Source: Gaiellasilicea sp963765705
GTDB lineage: Bacteria; Actinomycetota; Thermoleophilia; Gaiellales; Gaiellaceae
DNA length: 64,000 nucleotides
Assembly (NCBI GenBank): GCA_963765705.1
Contig: CAVXXJ010000001.1
Location: 124,001 to 188,000, forward strand
Reading direction: 5' to 3'
Part shown: positions 1 through 8,680 of the stretch, one piece after another
Layout: each line of letters starts with the position of its first letter
How positions within the stretch are numbered: position 1 is the first letter of the stretch
Made by a program: the position numbers and the translations under genes
Notes under the pieces: generated by a model
The model's database searches: none
The model's input: the letters and a program-made list of their open reading frames with translations, nothing else
What the model was told of the DNA's origin: nothing

Positions 1-608
1 GCGGCCGGATCCTCCCTCGTCGCCCGCGCCTTCCGGCCGAGCGGGCTTCGCTGATAGGCATACGCAACGACGACGACCACGAGCGCACCAATGGTGGCCT
101 GCAGCGCTCCACTCTCCGGGACGAGCGAGAGCGTCGTCGCACCGGGACCGATCTTCGTCCATTCGCGCAGCAGGTTGTGGGTGATCTCGAGCACCGCGAA
201 CGTCGCGATCCCGGCCGCAAGCCCCGACAGGCGCATCAGCGGCAGGCCGACGAGGAACGCGAACACGCCTCCGACCGCGGCAGCGAGCACGAGCGACGCG
301 ACGTTGCCGATCGTGTGGTCGCGCAGGAGCGGGAAGAGGTCGGGCAGGATCCCCGTCTTCGACTCCAGCGGCACCGTCATCACGCCGGCCGTGAAGGCGC
401 CGAGCGCGACGAAGCTGATCTGCCCGAACGAGAGCACGCCCGAGTTGCCGACGAAGACGTAGATCGCGACGACGACGGCGACGGCAACGAGCGCGTTCAG
501 GAAGTGGATCTCGTTCGAGCGCGAGACGAACGACGATCCGATCCCGACGACGGCGATCAGCAGCATCGGCCCCGCGAGAGCGACCCAGGTGTCGAGCCCC
601 CGCCTCAT
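1..608 (-). CDS. livM: Branched-chain amino acid ABC transporter permease LivM (partial)
   Basis: Second membrane permease of a Liv/HAAT-type ABC importer. Only the first 202 codons lie in the window; the gene runs off the left edge. Translation from the ATG at 606-608 gives successive hydrophobic helices and the family stretch NSGVLSFGQ near residues 55-63, typical of LivM rather than LivH. The ATG overlaps the stop of livH (ATGA), so it is the last visible gene of the livGFHM operon. The substrate cannot be told from the permease; the neighbouring catabolic genes suggest an amino-acid-like or carboxylate compound rather than leucine itself. Identity of the family is clear. Confidence 0.9.
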   Translation of the reverse strand, partial: MRRGLDTWVALAGPMLLIAVVGIGSSFVSRSNEIHFLNALVAVAVVVAIYVFVGNSGVLSFGQISFVALGAFTAGVMTVPLESKTGILPDLFPLLRDHTIGNVASLVLAAAVGGVFAFLVGLPLMRLSGLAAGIATFAVLEITHNLLREWTKIGPGATTLSLVPESGALQATIGALVVVVVAYAYQRSPLGRKARATREDPA

Positions 609-1513
609 ACCCGGTCGACCACCGTCGCGCGGCCGCCCGCGAAGACACCGCCGGGCCGCAGCAGCAAGACGAGGATCACGAGCGCGAAGAGCGCCGATGG
701 TAGGAAGACGGTCTTGTCCGTGGGCAGGGCGCCGTTGATCACGCCGCTGGCGAACCCGATCGCGAAGCCGCCCAGGGTCGCCGTCCAGAGCCGGTCGAGC
801 CCGCCGACGACGACGCCGACGAGGACGACGATCGTCTCCTTGAGCGCGAAATCGGGCGCGACGAACGGCAGCTGGACGGTCAGGATCACGGCGACGGTCG
901 CAGCGAGCGCGCCCGAGAGCAGCACCGCGATGCCGATCACGGTGTCGGCGCGGACGCCGAGCAGCCGCGCGGTGCGGAAGTCGGTCGAGGCCGCGCGCAT
1001 GTGCAGGCCGACCCTCGTCCGTCCCAGCAGGAGCGCCAGCAGCCCAAGTGTCGCCGCCGCGACCACGACGGCCAGGATCGTCACCTTGCGGACGTCGACG
1101 CCGGCGATCGAAACCGCCTGGTTGAGCGACGCGAGCGAGACTGCCGGCTCACCGATCGTGCCGTCGCGGATGTCGAGGATCAGCGCGATGCTCTGGAGCA
1201 GGAACGCGACCGCGAACGTGGTCACGAGCATCACCGCCGGCGAGGCGGTGCGGAGCGGCCGGAACACGGTTCGCTCCATCAGGAACGACAGCGCGATCAC
1301 GACCGCGAAGCAGGCGACGATGCTGCCCGCGACCGGCCAGCCCGAGGTGAAGGCGAGCGTGTACGCGCCCGCCATCACGAGCTGCCCGTAGGCGAAGTTG
1401 ACGAGCCGGAGGACGCCGAAGACGAGCCCGATCCCCACCGCCATCAGCGCATACACGGCGCCGAGGCCGACAGCGTCGACGAGCGTCTGGGCATCCAGCG
1501 CCGAGACGATCAT
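605..1513 (-). CDS. livH: Branched-chain amino acid ABC transporter permease LivH
   Basis: First membrane permease of the Liv-type importer, 302 residues, the usual length for the family. The protein is almost wholly hydrophobic, with about eight membrane helices and the conserved N-terminal region DAVGLGAVYALMAVGIGLVF near residues 13-32. It would pair with LivM to form the inner-membrane channel driven by LivF and LivG. The ATG at 1511-1513 overlaps the livF stop codon, and its own stop overlaps the livM start, so translation is probably coupled across the operon. Nothing is odd about the gene; substrate is not predictable from the sequence alone. Confidence 0.92.
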   Translation of the reverse strand: MIVSALDAQTLVDAVGLGAVYALMAVGIGLVFGVLRLVNFAYGQLVMAGAYTLAFTSGWPVAGSIVACFAVVIALSFLMERTVFRPLRTASPAVMLVTTFAVAFLLQSIALILDIRDGTIGEPAVSLASLNQAVSIAGVDVRKVTILAVVVAAATLGLLALLLGRTRVGLHMRAASTDFRTARLLGVRADTVIGIAVLLSGALAATVAVILTVQLPFVAPDFALKETIVVLVGVVVGGLDRLWTATLGGFAIGFASGVINGALPTDKTVFLPSALFALVILVLLLRPGGVFAGGRATVVDRV

Positions 1514-2229
1514 GCGAGATAGGCCCGGATCATCTTCTCGGTGTCGTCCGCGTCCGCCGGAGTCAGCGTCATCCGCAGCTCGCCGTTCGCGAGCACGAAG
1601 GTGCGATCGGCGAGCGCGACCGTTCGCTGGGCACGCTGCTCGACGAGCAGGATCGTGACGCCGCGGTCGCGGATCGCCGCGAGGGCGGCGAAGACGGCGT
1701 CGACGACGGTCGGTGACAGTCCGAGCGAAGGCTCGTCGAGGAGAAGCACGTCCGGGCCTGCGACGAGCGCGCGCCCGATCGCGAGCTGCTGCTGCTGGCC
1801 GCCCGAGAGGGCGCCTGCCTGTCGGCCCCGGAACTCGGCGAGCATGGGAAAGAGCTCGAACGCCTCCGTGAGTGTGTCAGCGCTGTCGTTCCGGCGCCGC
1901 GCGGCGAGCCCGAGCTGCAGGTTCTCCTCGACGGTGAGCTCGCCAAAGATCCGCCGCCCCTCCGGCACCAGCGAGATCCCGGCGCGAGCGATTGCCTCCG
2001 GCGCCCGCCCGCGGATCGACTGGCCCGCGAACCGCACATCACCCTCAGCCGTCGGGACGACGCCCATGATCGCGTGCAGCGTCGTCGACTTTCCGGCGCC
2101 GTTCGGGCCGATCAGCCCGACGAGCTCGCCTCGGTCGACCGCGAGGTTGAGCCCACGGACCGCCGGCACCGAGCCGTAGCGGACGCTCAGCTCGTCCAGC
2201 TCGAGCATCGGCGCAGTCGGCGCGTTCAC
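1510..2229 (-). CDS. livF: Branched-chain amino acid ABC transporter ATP-binding protein LivF
   Basis: Cytoplasmic ATPase subunit of the Liv-type importer, 239 residues. The Walker A motif GPNGAGKST lies at residues 41-49, the ABC signature LSGGQ at 141-145 and the Walker B LLLDEP at about 162-167. The short C-terminus without a regulatory extension is typical of LivF. The start is a GTG (2227-2229) overlapping the livG stop codon as GTGA, and its stop overlaps livH. Together with LivG it forms the heterodimeric motor for LivH and LivM. Assignment to LivF rather than LivG rests on length and position in the gene order livG-livF-livH-livM. Confidence 0.92.
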   Translation of the reverse strand: MNAPTAPMLELDELSVRYGSVPAVRGLNLAVDRGELVGLIGPNGAGKSTTLHAIMGVVPTAEGDVRFAGQSIRGRAPEAIARAGISLVPEGRRIFGELTVEENLQLGLAARRRNDSADTLTEAFELFPMLAEFRGRQAGALSGGQQQQLAIGRALVAGPDVLLLDEPSLGLSPTVVDAVFAALAAIRDRGVTILLVEQRAQRTVALADRTFVLANGELRMTLTPADADDTEKMIRAYLA

Positions 2230-3002
2230 TCCTGGGCCTCCGCGACGGCGCTCTCACCGAGGTAGGCCGAGGTCACGTCGAGGTTGCCCCGGATCTCGGC
2301 GGGCGAGCCGGCCGCGAGCGTACGCCCCTGGTCGAGGACGTGGATCCGGTCGCAGACCTCCATCACCAGGGCCATGTTGTGATCGATCAAGAGCACGCCC
2401 GCGTCGTGGTCGTCCCGTACGGAGCGAACGACCGCGGCGAACTCCGGCACCTCCGTCTCCGGTAGGCCGGCTGCGGGCTCGTCGAGCAGCACGAACGCCG
2501 GCTCCGTCGCGAGCGCGCGCGCGACGCCGAGCCGCCGCTCGTCACCGTGGGCGAGTGTTCCCGCGGTGACCTCTGCCGAGTCGCCGAGCCCGAGCAGCTC
2601 GAGCAGACCATCGGCACGCGCCCGCGCCGCGCGCGGGCCGGCTCCCACCCCGAGCGCCGCGATCTCGACGTTCTCACGCACGGTCAGGCCGCGGAACGAG
2701 CGGCTGTGCTGAAAAGTGCGGGCGATCCCGGCCCGTCCGCGCCGGTGCGGGCTCCAGCCGGTGACGTCCACGTCGCCGAGCTCGACCTGCCCGGACGTCG
2801 GGACGTCGAAGCCGGAGAGCACGTTGACGAGCGTCGACTTGCCGGCTCCGTTCGGGCCGATCAGGCCGACGACCTCGTGCCGGTGCAGCTCGAGCGACAC
2901 GTCGTCGAGCGCGCGCACGCCCGTGAACGAGCGCGACACGGAGGAGGCCCGGAGCGTTCCCCCGGGCCTCCCCTGCGTTGCCGATGCGACTGCCGTGGTC
3001 AA
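2226..3002 (-). CDS. livG: Branched-chain amino acid ABC transporter ATP-binding protein LivG
   Basis: Second ATPase subunit of the Liv-type importer, 258 residues. Walker A GPNGAGKST is at residues 49-57 and the Walker B segment reads FVLLDEPAAGL. The ABC signature is unusual, LAHGDERRLG instead of the common LSYGQQRRLE, with the first and fifth positions changed; this is tolerated in some LivG proteins. The only plausible start is a TTG at 3000-3002, with no strong ribosome-binding site in front. It is separated from the upstream binding-protein gene by 52 bases that hold an imperfect hairpin, so livG and the genes after it may be expressed at a lower level than the binding protein. Confidence 0.9.
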   Translation of the reverse strand: MTTAVASATQGRPGGTLRASSVSRSFTGVRALDDVSLELHRHEVVGLIGPNGAGKSTLVNVLSGFDVPTSGQVELGDVDVTGWSPHRRGRAGIARTFQHSRSFRGLTVRENVEIAALGVGAGPRAARARADGLLELLGLGDSAEVTAGTLAHGDERRLGVARALATEPAFVLLDEPAAGLPETEVPEFAAVVRSVRDDHDAGVLLIDHNMALVMEVCDRIHVLDQGRTLAAGSPAEIRGNLDVTSAYLGESAVAEAQE

Positions 3003-3008
3003 TCCCTA

Positions 3009-3056
3009 GATGGTTGATCGTGATGCAGGAAGTGCGTGAATTGCCGGTCAGCCATC
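3009..3056 (-). promoter_or_regulatory. Imperfect hairpin between binding-protein gene and livG
   Basis: The segments 3009-3019 and 3046-3056 are complementary at 9 of 11 positions and flank a 26-base loop. On the minus-strand transcript the hairpin follows directly after the stop codon of the substrate-binding protein gene and precedes livG. Such hairpins often protect the upstream message or attenuate transcription so that the binding protein is made in excess over the membrane complex. There is no U-run, so it is not a standard intrinsic terminator. The function is inference. Confidence 0.4.
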
Positions 3057-4245
3057 AAATCTTCGGGACGACCTTGGCGGTCACGGCGCCGACGTAGCGC
3101 GCCTTGTTGTTGTGGATCTTGATCACGCGGTACTGACGCCCGAAGACGCTGTGGAACTGCGGCGAGAAGCTGACGAGCCCGGACAGCGTCGGCACCTTCT
3201 TGAACTTCTCCATCGTCGCCGCCAGCGTCGCGCCGTTCGTCGAGCCGCCGGACCGCCGAATCGCGGTCGCGACGCCGTCGATCGCCGCGGAACCGGTGAC
3301 GAAGCCGCCGGTGAACGCCCTCAGCTTCTTCGCGAGCGCCCGCACGGCCTTGTTCGGATCGTCCCCGAATGCGGACGCGTACGTGACCGCGTAGTAGTCG
3401 GTCACCTGCGGGCTCTTCGGCAGCCAGTACGTCCCGTCGCCGGCCCAGGAGTTCAGGATCGGCGTCTTGTTGCCGAGCGAGCGGAGGCCCGAGACGAGCG
3501 CCGGCAGCTCAGCGAACGCGGTCGCGGTGACGATCACGTCCGCCTTGCGGCCGTTCAGGCGGCTGACCGCGGTGTTGACGTTGTTCGCGCCGGTCGCGTA
3601 GCTCTCTCGACCTGCGATCTTGCCCCCGAGCTGCGTGAAGCGCTTGTCGAACGCCTGGACGACGTTCTTGAAGTAGACGAGCAGCGTGTTCGTGGCCAGG
3701 TTCGCGGTCCGCCAGCCCTTGCGGTACGCGTACTCGGCCATCGCCGAGCCCTCGTCCTGGGCCACGTTGCCGAAGCTGAACGCGAGCTTGCCCGCCGTCG
3801 AGAAGCGCTTCGGCCCCATCTGGTCGGTGCCGATGCACGGCGCGATCGTCAGCTTGCCCGCCTTCAGCGACTCCTGGACGACCGGTGTCGCGAAGTCGAC
3901 GTCGCAGGTCGTGAAGATGACGTGCGAGCCCTTCCCGAGCAGCTGCGCGGCGCACGACTTCGCCTTCGCGGGATTGTTGTTGTTCGTGTCGCAGGTCTCG
4001 ATCTTCAGCGGCCGCCCCAGCACGCCGCCCCTGGCGTTGATCTGGCCGATGCGGACCTTCGCCGCCGCCAGCGCCGGCCCGTCGAACGGAGCCATGTTCC
4101 CCTTGCTGTCGAAGGCCCAGCCGATCACGATCGGCGACGCCGCGTTGGTCGTGGAGCCGCCGAGCCCTGTGCCGGCGACCGCGACCGCGAGCGCCGTCAC
4201 TGCGAGCAGCGCCCCGAAGGCGCCCCACCGCTTCCGTGCAGTCAT
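3055..4245 (-). CDS. Liv-type ABC transporter substrate-binding protein
   Basis: Extracytoplasmic solute receptor of the importer, 396 residues from the ATG at 4243-4245, which has a GGGAGG ribosome-binding site six bases upstream. The N-terminus has a positively charged stretch, a hydrophobic core and a small-residue region near residues 25-35, a signal peptide without an obvious lipobox cysteine. The mature part begins PIVIGWAFDSKGNMAPFDGP, typical of periplasmic-binding-protein type 1 receptors for branched-chain amino acids, amides or aromatic acids. Its start overlaps the stop of the upstream reductase gene. The catabolic neighbourhood suggests a ligand other than leucine. The longer open frame upstream of the ATG is out-of-frame shadow of the reductase gene. 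Confidence 0.88.
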   Translation of the reverse strand: MTARKRWGAFGALLAVTALAVAVAGTGLGGSTTNAASPIVIGWAFDSKGNMAPFDGPALAAAKVRIGQINARGGVLGRPLKIETCDTNNNNPAKAKSCAAQLLGKGSHVIFTTCDVDFATPVVQESLKAGKLTIAPCIGTDQMGPKRFSTAGKLAFSFGNVAQDEGSAMAEYAYRKGWRTANLATNTLLVYFKNVVQAFDKRFTQLGGKIAGRESYATGANNVNTAVSRLNGRKADVIVTATAFAELPALVSGLRSLGNKTPILNSWAGDGTYWLPKSPQVTDYYAVTYASAFGDDPNKAVRALAKKLRAFTGGFVTGSAAIDGVATAIRRSGGSTNGATLAATMEKFKKVPTLSGLVSFSPQFHSVFGRQYRVIKIHNNKARYVGAVTAKVVPKI

Positions 4246-5186
4246 TCCTGCCTCCCTTTGGATTCCCGGTAACTGTCTTCCTTGGCCTTGATCAGTCGGT
4301 ACAGCGTCGTGTGCAGCGGCACGGCCACGCCGAGCCGCTCGGCCTCGCGGATCAGCGAGCCCGTGATCAGCTCGATCTCGGTCGGGCGGCGAGCCTCGAC
4401 GTCCTCGAGCATGGACGGGTAGTGCGCGCTGCCCCGCTTGGTCGCGAGCACGTTCATCTCCCACGGGTCCTCGTGCAGCTCGATCCCGGCCGCCGCAGCG
4501 ACCGCCTTTCCCTCGTCCACGAGCGCGTGCACGAGATGGCCGAGGTCGGACGGATGCTCCTCGGCCGCGAAATGCGGGTCGTGCGGGAGCCCCGTCAGCG
4601 CCGCGACCGCATTCACGGTCGCATTGAAGATCAGCTTCGACCACTGGGCCGGCCGGAGGTCGGCGAAGGCGCGCGCCTTGAGACCGGCGCCTTGCAGCAG
4701 GCTCGTGATCTCCTCGACCCGCTCGAACGGGATCCCGTTGTACGGGCCGAGCCACGTCTCGGTGTCGAGGATGTATTCGACGTGCGTGTCGCTGACACGC
4801 GTCCCGGACATGAAGGTGACTCCGGAAACGAGCGGCCACTCGCCGTAGCGGCGAACGATCTGCTCGGCGCCGAGGCCGTTCTGCACCGTCACGACGGTCG
4901 AGCCCTCGAGGCAGCGATGGAGCGCGGATGCGGCAGCCTCCAGCTGCGTTCCCTTCGTCGCGATGATCGTCAGATCCGGGTCCGGCAGGGCGACCGGGTC
5001 GTCCGTCGCGTGCACGCGGGTGGTGAACGCGCCGCGACCGGTCACCCGCAGGCCGTCCCGCTCGAGCGCAGCGGCGTGGCCGGCCCGGCGCGTCAGCACC
5101 CAGACCTCCGCGACCCTGCTCAGGTGCGCCGCGAAGAGGCTGCCGATCACGCCCCCGCCGACGACGCAGACCCGCTCGATGCTCAC
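4242..5186 (-). CDS. Ketopantoate reductase family protein (PanE/ApbA)
   Basis: NAD(P)H-dependent reductase of the 2-dehydropantoate 2-reductase fold, 314 residues. The N-terminal Rossmann motif VGGGVIGSLFAAHL lies near residues 8-21, and the segment VTVQNGLGAEQ carries the conserved asparagine of the family; the helical C-terminal domain contains the conserved KLIFNATVNAVAALTG stretch. The start is a GTG at 5184-5186 overlapping the stop of the upstream LLM gene. Set inside a catabolic operon between an LLM oxidoreductase and an importer, it more likely reduces a 2-oxo acid intermediate than serves pantothenate synthesis, but true PanE activity cannot be excluded. Confidence 0.82.
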   Translation of the reverse strand: MSIERVCVVGGGVIGSLFAAHLSRVAEVWVLTRRAGHAAALERDGLRVTGRGAFTTRVHATDDPVALPDPDLTIIATKGTQLEAAASALHRCLEGSTVVTVQNGLGAEQIVRRYGEWPLVSGVTFMSGTRVSDTHVEYILDTETWLGPYNGIPFERVEEITSLLQGAGLKARAFADLRPAQWSKLIFNATVNAVAALTGLPHDPHFAAEEHPSDLGHLVHALVDEGKAVAAAAGIELHEDPWEMNVLATKRGSAHYPSMLEDVEARRPTEIELITGSLIREAERLGVAVPLHTTLYRLIKAKEDSYRESKGRQE

Positions 5187-6274
5187 GAGGCCGAGGCCAC
5201 CGCCTCCCGCGCGCTCGACTTGAAGTGCGGCATCACCGTGTGGGCGAAGAGCTCCTGCGCCTTGATCGCCTGCCAGTGGTCGGCGCCACCCGCGTTGACG
5301 GTGATCGAGACCTCCGTCAGGCCGGCGCAGAGCTCCTTGACGGCCTCGATCCGCTCGATCACGTCGGCCGGCGTGCCGACCCAGACGATGTCGCCCTCGA
5401 TCATTCCGTCGTACGGCGTCTCGGCGAGCTTCTCGAGGATCCCGGCCGTGTAGAAGCCGTAGCCGGCGGCGTTCAGCTCGTCGGCGGGCGGCGGGTCGTA
5501 TTCGGTCAGCGGGGACGCGTTCCCCTTCAGGAAGCCGACCATCCACTTCTCGGCCTCGCGCTTCGCGACCTCGCGGTCCTCGTCGATGTAGCAGGCGTGG
5601 ATCCAGACGATGTCGGGCTCGTTGCCGTGCTCGGCGCACTTGGCGCGGTAGAGATCGAGCTGCTCGGCGAGCGCGGCATAGGGCAAGAGCGGCGGCACGA
5701 CGACGGCCCAGCCTCGCTCGGCCGCGAGCTCGTAGGTGCGGTCGGAGGTGCCGCCGAGGAAGACACGGAACTTCCGGTCCGGGCCCGGCCGCGGCACGAT
5801 TCCCGAGTCGGCGACCTGGAAGTGCTTCCCGTCGTAGGAGAAGCGCTCGTTCTCGAGCGCCGTGAAGAGAAGCTCGACCGACTCCTCGTAGCGCTCGCGC
5901 GACTCGGGAGTCAGCGGCAGGCCGGCCTTCGGCGGCATCCAGCCGTGGCCCCGGCCGACGCCGAACTCGTACCGGCCGTCGAGCAGGATGTCGGCGACGG
6001 CGATCTCGGAGGCCAGCACGACCGGGTTGTGGTACGGCATCGAGTGCAGCAGCGTCCGGAAGTTGATCGTCTTCGTGCGCTGCGCAGCGGCTGCGAAGAG
6101 CGCCAGCGGGTTGGCCGAGATCGAGAACTTCGGGAAGAAGAAGTGCTCGATCACCGCGTACGCGTCGTAGCCGAGACGGTCGGCGTTCTGGATCTGCTCG
6201 AGCACCTCGCCGTAGAGCTGCGGCTCGGGCTTCCCAGGCCAGCTCTGGATCTCCGAGTAGAGGCTGAACTTCAC
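5183..6274 (-). CDS. LLM class flavin-dependent oxidoreductase
   Basis: Member of the bacterial luciferase-like monooxygenase superfamily, 363 residues, a TIM barrel that uses reduced FMN or coenzyme F420. The N-terminus (MKFSLYSEIQSW) and the region GRYEFGVGRGHGW are typical of the monooxygenase branch. The start is a GTG at 6272-6274 with AAGGGG upstream. It is the first gene after a 64-base gap that carries the TGACATGTCA palindrome and a promoter-like pair, so it probably heads the transcription unit that continues through the reductase and the Liv importer. The flavin used and the substrate are unknown. A second, only distantly similar LLM gene lies at 11998-13026. Confidence 0.85.
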   Translation of the reverse strand: MKFSLYSEIQSWPGKPEPQLYGEVLEQIQNADRLGYDAYAVIEHFFFPKFSISANPLALFAAAAQRTKTINFRTLLHSMPYHNPVVLASEIAVADILLDGRYEFGVGRGHGWMPPKAGLPLTPESRERYEESVELLFTALENERFSYDGKHFQVADSGIVPRPGPDRKFRVFLGGTSDRTYELAAERGWAVVVPPLLPYAALAEQLDLYRAKCAEHGNEPDIVWIHACYIDEDREVAKREAEKWMVGFLKGNASPLTEYDPPPADELNAAGYGFYTAGILEKLAETPYDGMIEGDIVWVGTPADVIERIEAVKELCAGLTEVSITVNAGGADHWQAIKAQELFAHTVMPHFKSSAREAVASAS

Positions 6275-6315
6275 GCGTGCACCCCTTTCGCTGGCAGGTC
6301 CGAGACGTCAGCGCG

Positions 6316-6345
6316 AGTATCCCGCGCCGGTGACATGTCAGTCAA
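6316..6345 (-). promoter_or_regulatory. Candidate promoter with TGACATGTCA operator
   Basis: Minus-strand reading gives TTGACT (6340-6345), an 18-base spacer and GATACT (6316-6321), close to the sigma-70 consensus. The perfect 10-bp palindrome TGACATGTCA (6331-6340) lies in the spacer and touches the -35 element, where a bound repressor would block RNA polymerase. The same palindrome recurs at 17359-17368 in the divergent control region of the same cluster. The palindrome also contains the stop codon of the upstream metallolyase gene. Operator function is inference from position and recurrence. Confidence 0.5.
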
Positions 6346-7513
6346 TAGGGCCGGCGAGCGCCCGGAACTCGGCGTCGGTGACGAGCCTGCGCTTCCTGGC
6401 GCCCAGCTCCTTCACGGCGGCGAGCACCTCCGCGTGACGGTCTTCGGGGAGGTCGAGGCCGAGCTCCTCGGCTTTGAGCCGGATCGAGTCGAGGCCGCTC
6501 TTCTTGCCGAGCACGATTCCGCGTTCGGCGCCGACGAGCTCCGACGAGTAGGGCTCGATCGCGGGCGGATCGTGGAACTGGCTCGCGACGGCTCCGCTCT
6601 CGCGCGTGAAGAGGTTGTCTCCGGTGATCGGCGTCCAGGGAGCGAGCTGGTAGCCCGACCGGTCGCGCACGAGCGCGGCGAGCTCGCGCGCCTTGGAGAG
6701 ATCGAGCCGCGTCGGGATCCCGTAGAGCGCCTCGAGCGCGAGCGCCACCTCGAGCAGGTTGGCGTTGCCGGCGCGCTCGCCCATGCCGTTGATCGTGCCC
6801 TGCACCCAGGTCGCGCCCGCCTGGACGGCGGAGATCGCAGCGGCGGTGGCGAGCCCGAAGTCGTCGTGGCCGTGCCAGTGCACCGGCACGTCGAGCCAGT
6901 CCACCGCCTGTCCGACGAGGTACGCAGCCGCCTCTGGGGTGGCGATCCCGATCGTGTCGACGACGACGGCCTCTTTCGCCCCTGCCTCGACCGCCGCCTC
7001 GTAGGCGCGCTGGAAGAAGCCGAGGTCGGCGCGCGAGCCGTCGACGCCGAAGAACGCGACCGTGATCCCCTCGCCCGCCGCGAACGAGACCGCCTTGCGG
7101 ATCCGGCCGAGCATGTCCTCGCGCGAGACCCCGAGCGCCGCGAGCTTCGCGTCCGAGATCGGGCTCTCGATCACGGCCGCTCCCACGCCGAGACCCGCGA
7201 GCTGCTCGACGTCGGCCTGCACGGCGCGGGCGAAGCCCCAGACCTCGGCGCTCAACCCGGCGGCGGCGATCAGCCGGATCGCCTCGGCGTCCTCCTCCGA
7301 GACCCGCGCGAAGCCGGCCTCGATCCGGTCGACGCCGGCGTCGTCGAGCGCGCGGGCGATCGCGAGCTTGTCCTCGGGCGAGAGCACGACTCCGACCGTC
7401 TGCTCGCCGTCGCGGAGCGTGGTGTCGTAGAGGCCCACCGTGTCGTGCGTCTGCGGCTCGAGCGCGCGTTCGTTCAGCTCGCCGGTCCAGACCTTCTCGC
7501 GATCGATCGTCAT
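6338..7513 (-). CDS. DRE-TIM metallolyase (homocitrate/2-isopropylmalate synthase-like)
   Basis: Acyl-CoA condensing or cleaving enzyme of the DRE-TIM family, 391 residues. The DRE motif is in TTLRDGEQT near residues 30-38, the metal-binding histidines in HWHGHDD and the family signature in NGMGERAGNANLLEVALALE further on. These features fit homocitrate synthase, citramalate synthase or 2-isopropylmalate synthase relatives, as well as HMG-CoA-lyase-type enzymes. It lacks the long LeuA regulatory domain. The ATG at 7511-7513 overlaps the stop of the M24 gene, so both are co-translated. In this cluster it could condense or split a carbon chain produced by earlier oxidation; the exact reaction is not predictable. 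Confidence 0.8.
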   Translation of the reverse strand: MTIDREKVWTGELNERALEPQTHDTVGLYDTTLRDGEQTVGVVLSPEDKLAIARALDDAGVDRIEAGFARVSEEDAEAIRLIAAAGLSAEVWGFARAVQADVEQLAGLGVGAAVIESPISDAKLAALGVSREDMLGRIRKAVSFAAGEGITVAFFGVDGSRADLGFFQRAYEAAVEAGAKEAVVVDTIGIATPEAAAYLVGQAVDWLDVPVHWHGHDDFGLATAAAISAVQAGATWVQGTINGMGERAGNANLLEVALALEALYGIPTRLDLSKARELAALVRDRSGYQLAPWTPITGDNLFTRESGAVASQFHDPPAIEPYSSELVGAERGIVLGKKSGLDSIRLKAEELGLDLPEDRHAEVLAAVKELGARKRRLVTDAEFRALAGPID

Positions 7514-8667
7514 GCCCTGACGATCCCGTCCGGGAAGCGGCAGAGCCGCTCCGGCTTGCCTTCCGTGATCAGGAAGTTGTCCTCGACGCGCAGCCCGCCG
7601 CCTTCCGGCCAGTAGACGCCTGGCTCGATCGCAAGCACCATGCCGGCCTCGACGGTACCCCCGCCGGCCTGGTGCGCGTACGGCGGCTCGTGTGCGCGGG
7701 CGCCGACGCCGTGGCAGATCGGGTGGCTCGGCTGGCCGGGGTAGCCCAGCTCCGCGAGCCCCTCCCGGACGGTCCGGTCGAGCTCGGCGAAGCTCGCACC
7801 GGGGCGGCAGAACGCGACCGCGGCCGCGTAGACGCCGAGGAGTTGCTGCTCGAGCTCGGCGTAGCGCTCCGTCAGTGCGCCCGGAACGAGGTTCTTGGTG
7901 TGGTCGCACCAGTAGCCGTCGGCGCAGACCCAGATCTCGAACAGCGTCGGCTCGTGCTCCTGGACCGGACGGCTGCCCGTGGCCGTGAAGGTGCGGATCC
8001 CTGGGCCCGACCAGACGAGAGAGAAGCCCTGCGCCAGCTCGACCCTCCCGTCGTACCCCGTCCCGTGGTCGTGCACCCAGCCGTTCCACATCGCGGCGAT
8101 CTCGCTCTCGCGCATCCCCGGCCGGATCCGGCCCTTGACGTACTCCATCGCGCCCGCCGCGATGTCGTTCGCAAGCCGCATCCGCTCGATCTCCTGCTCG
8201 GTCTTGATCGCCCGGGCGGCTGCGAGCAGCGGCGTCGCATCGGACGCGTCCGGGAAGGCGTCGAACCACGCCTTCGGATACGTGGTCGGCTCGCCGACCA
8301 TCCGGTCCGCCGCCTGCGTGCCGAGGCTGAGCTCGATCCCGACCCGGTCGAACTCCGACGAGAGCTGGCGCGCGAGGTCGAGCGCCCGCATGCCCGGCGG
8401 ACGCGGGTCGCTCTCGTCGTAGCCGTGGAAGAGCCGCACCTCGCTCGTCCAGCCCATCCGCTCGGCGTCGGCCTCGGAGGCCTCGAGGCAGATCAGCACC
8501 GGGTCGCCCTCCTGCGGGAAGACGACGGCGTCGTACCCCTTCATGCTCCAGAAGTTCGTCAGGTAGAGAACGTTGTCGGGCGCCCTGACGACGAGCGCGT
8601 CGAGCTCCTGCTCGGCCATCAGCGCGCGCACCCGTTCGAGCTTGACGTCGTCCCGCGGCCAGTTCAT
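7510..8667 (-). CDS. M24 family metallopeptidase / creatinase-like (Xaa-Pro aminopeptidase family)
   Basis: Pita-bread-fold hydrolase, 385 residues from the ATG at 8665-8667. The five metal ligands of the family are in place: two aspartates in CADGYWCDHTKN, the histidine in HPICHGVGARAHEPP, and two glutamates in LAIEPGVYW and LRVEDNFL. The N-terminal domain begins VRALMAEQELDALVV as in creatinase and prolidase relatives. It may be an Xaa-Pro peptidase or act on a non-peptide C-N bond, as creatinase and DMSP lyase DddP do. A longer reading frame starts 12 codons upstream but would translate the palindrome at 8685-8703, so the inner ATG is preferred even though no clear ribosome-binding site precedes it. 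Confidence 0.82.
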   Translation of the reverse strand: MNWPRDDVKLERVRALMAEQELDALVVRAPDNVLYLTNFWSMKGYDAVVFPQEGDPVLICLEASEADAERMGWTSEVRLFHGYDESDPRPPGMRALDLARQLSSEFDRVGIELSLGTQAADRMVGEPTTYPKAWFDAFPDASDATPLLAAARAIKTEQEIERMRLANDIAAGAMEYVKGRIRPGMRESEIAAMWNGWVHDHGTGYDGRVELAQGFSLVWSGPGIRTFTATGSRPVQEHEPTLFEIWVCADGYWCDHTKNLVPGALTERYAELEQQLLGVYAAAVAFCRPGASFAELDRTVREGLAELGYPGQPSHPICHGVGARAHEPPYAHQAGGGTVEAGMVLAIEPGVYWPEGGGLRVEDNFLITEGKPERLCRFPDGIVRA

Positions 8668-8680
8668 GCCGCGACCAGGA

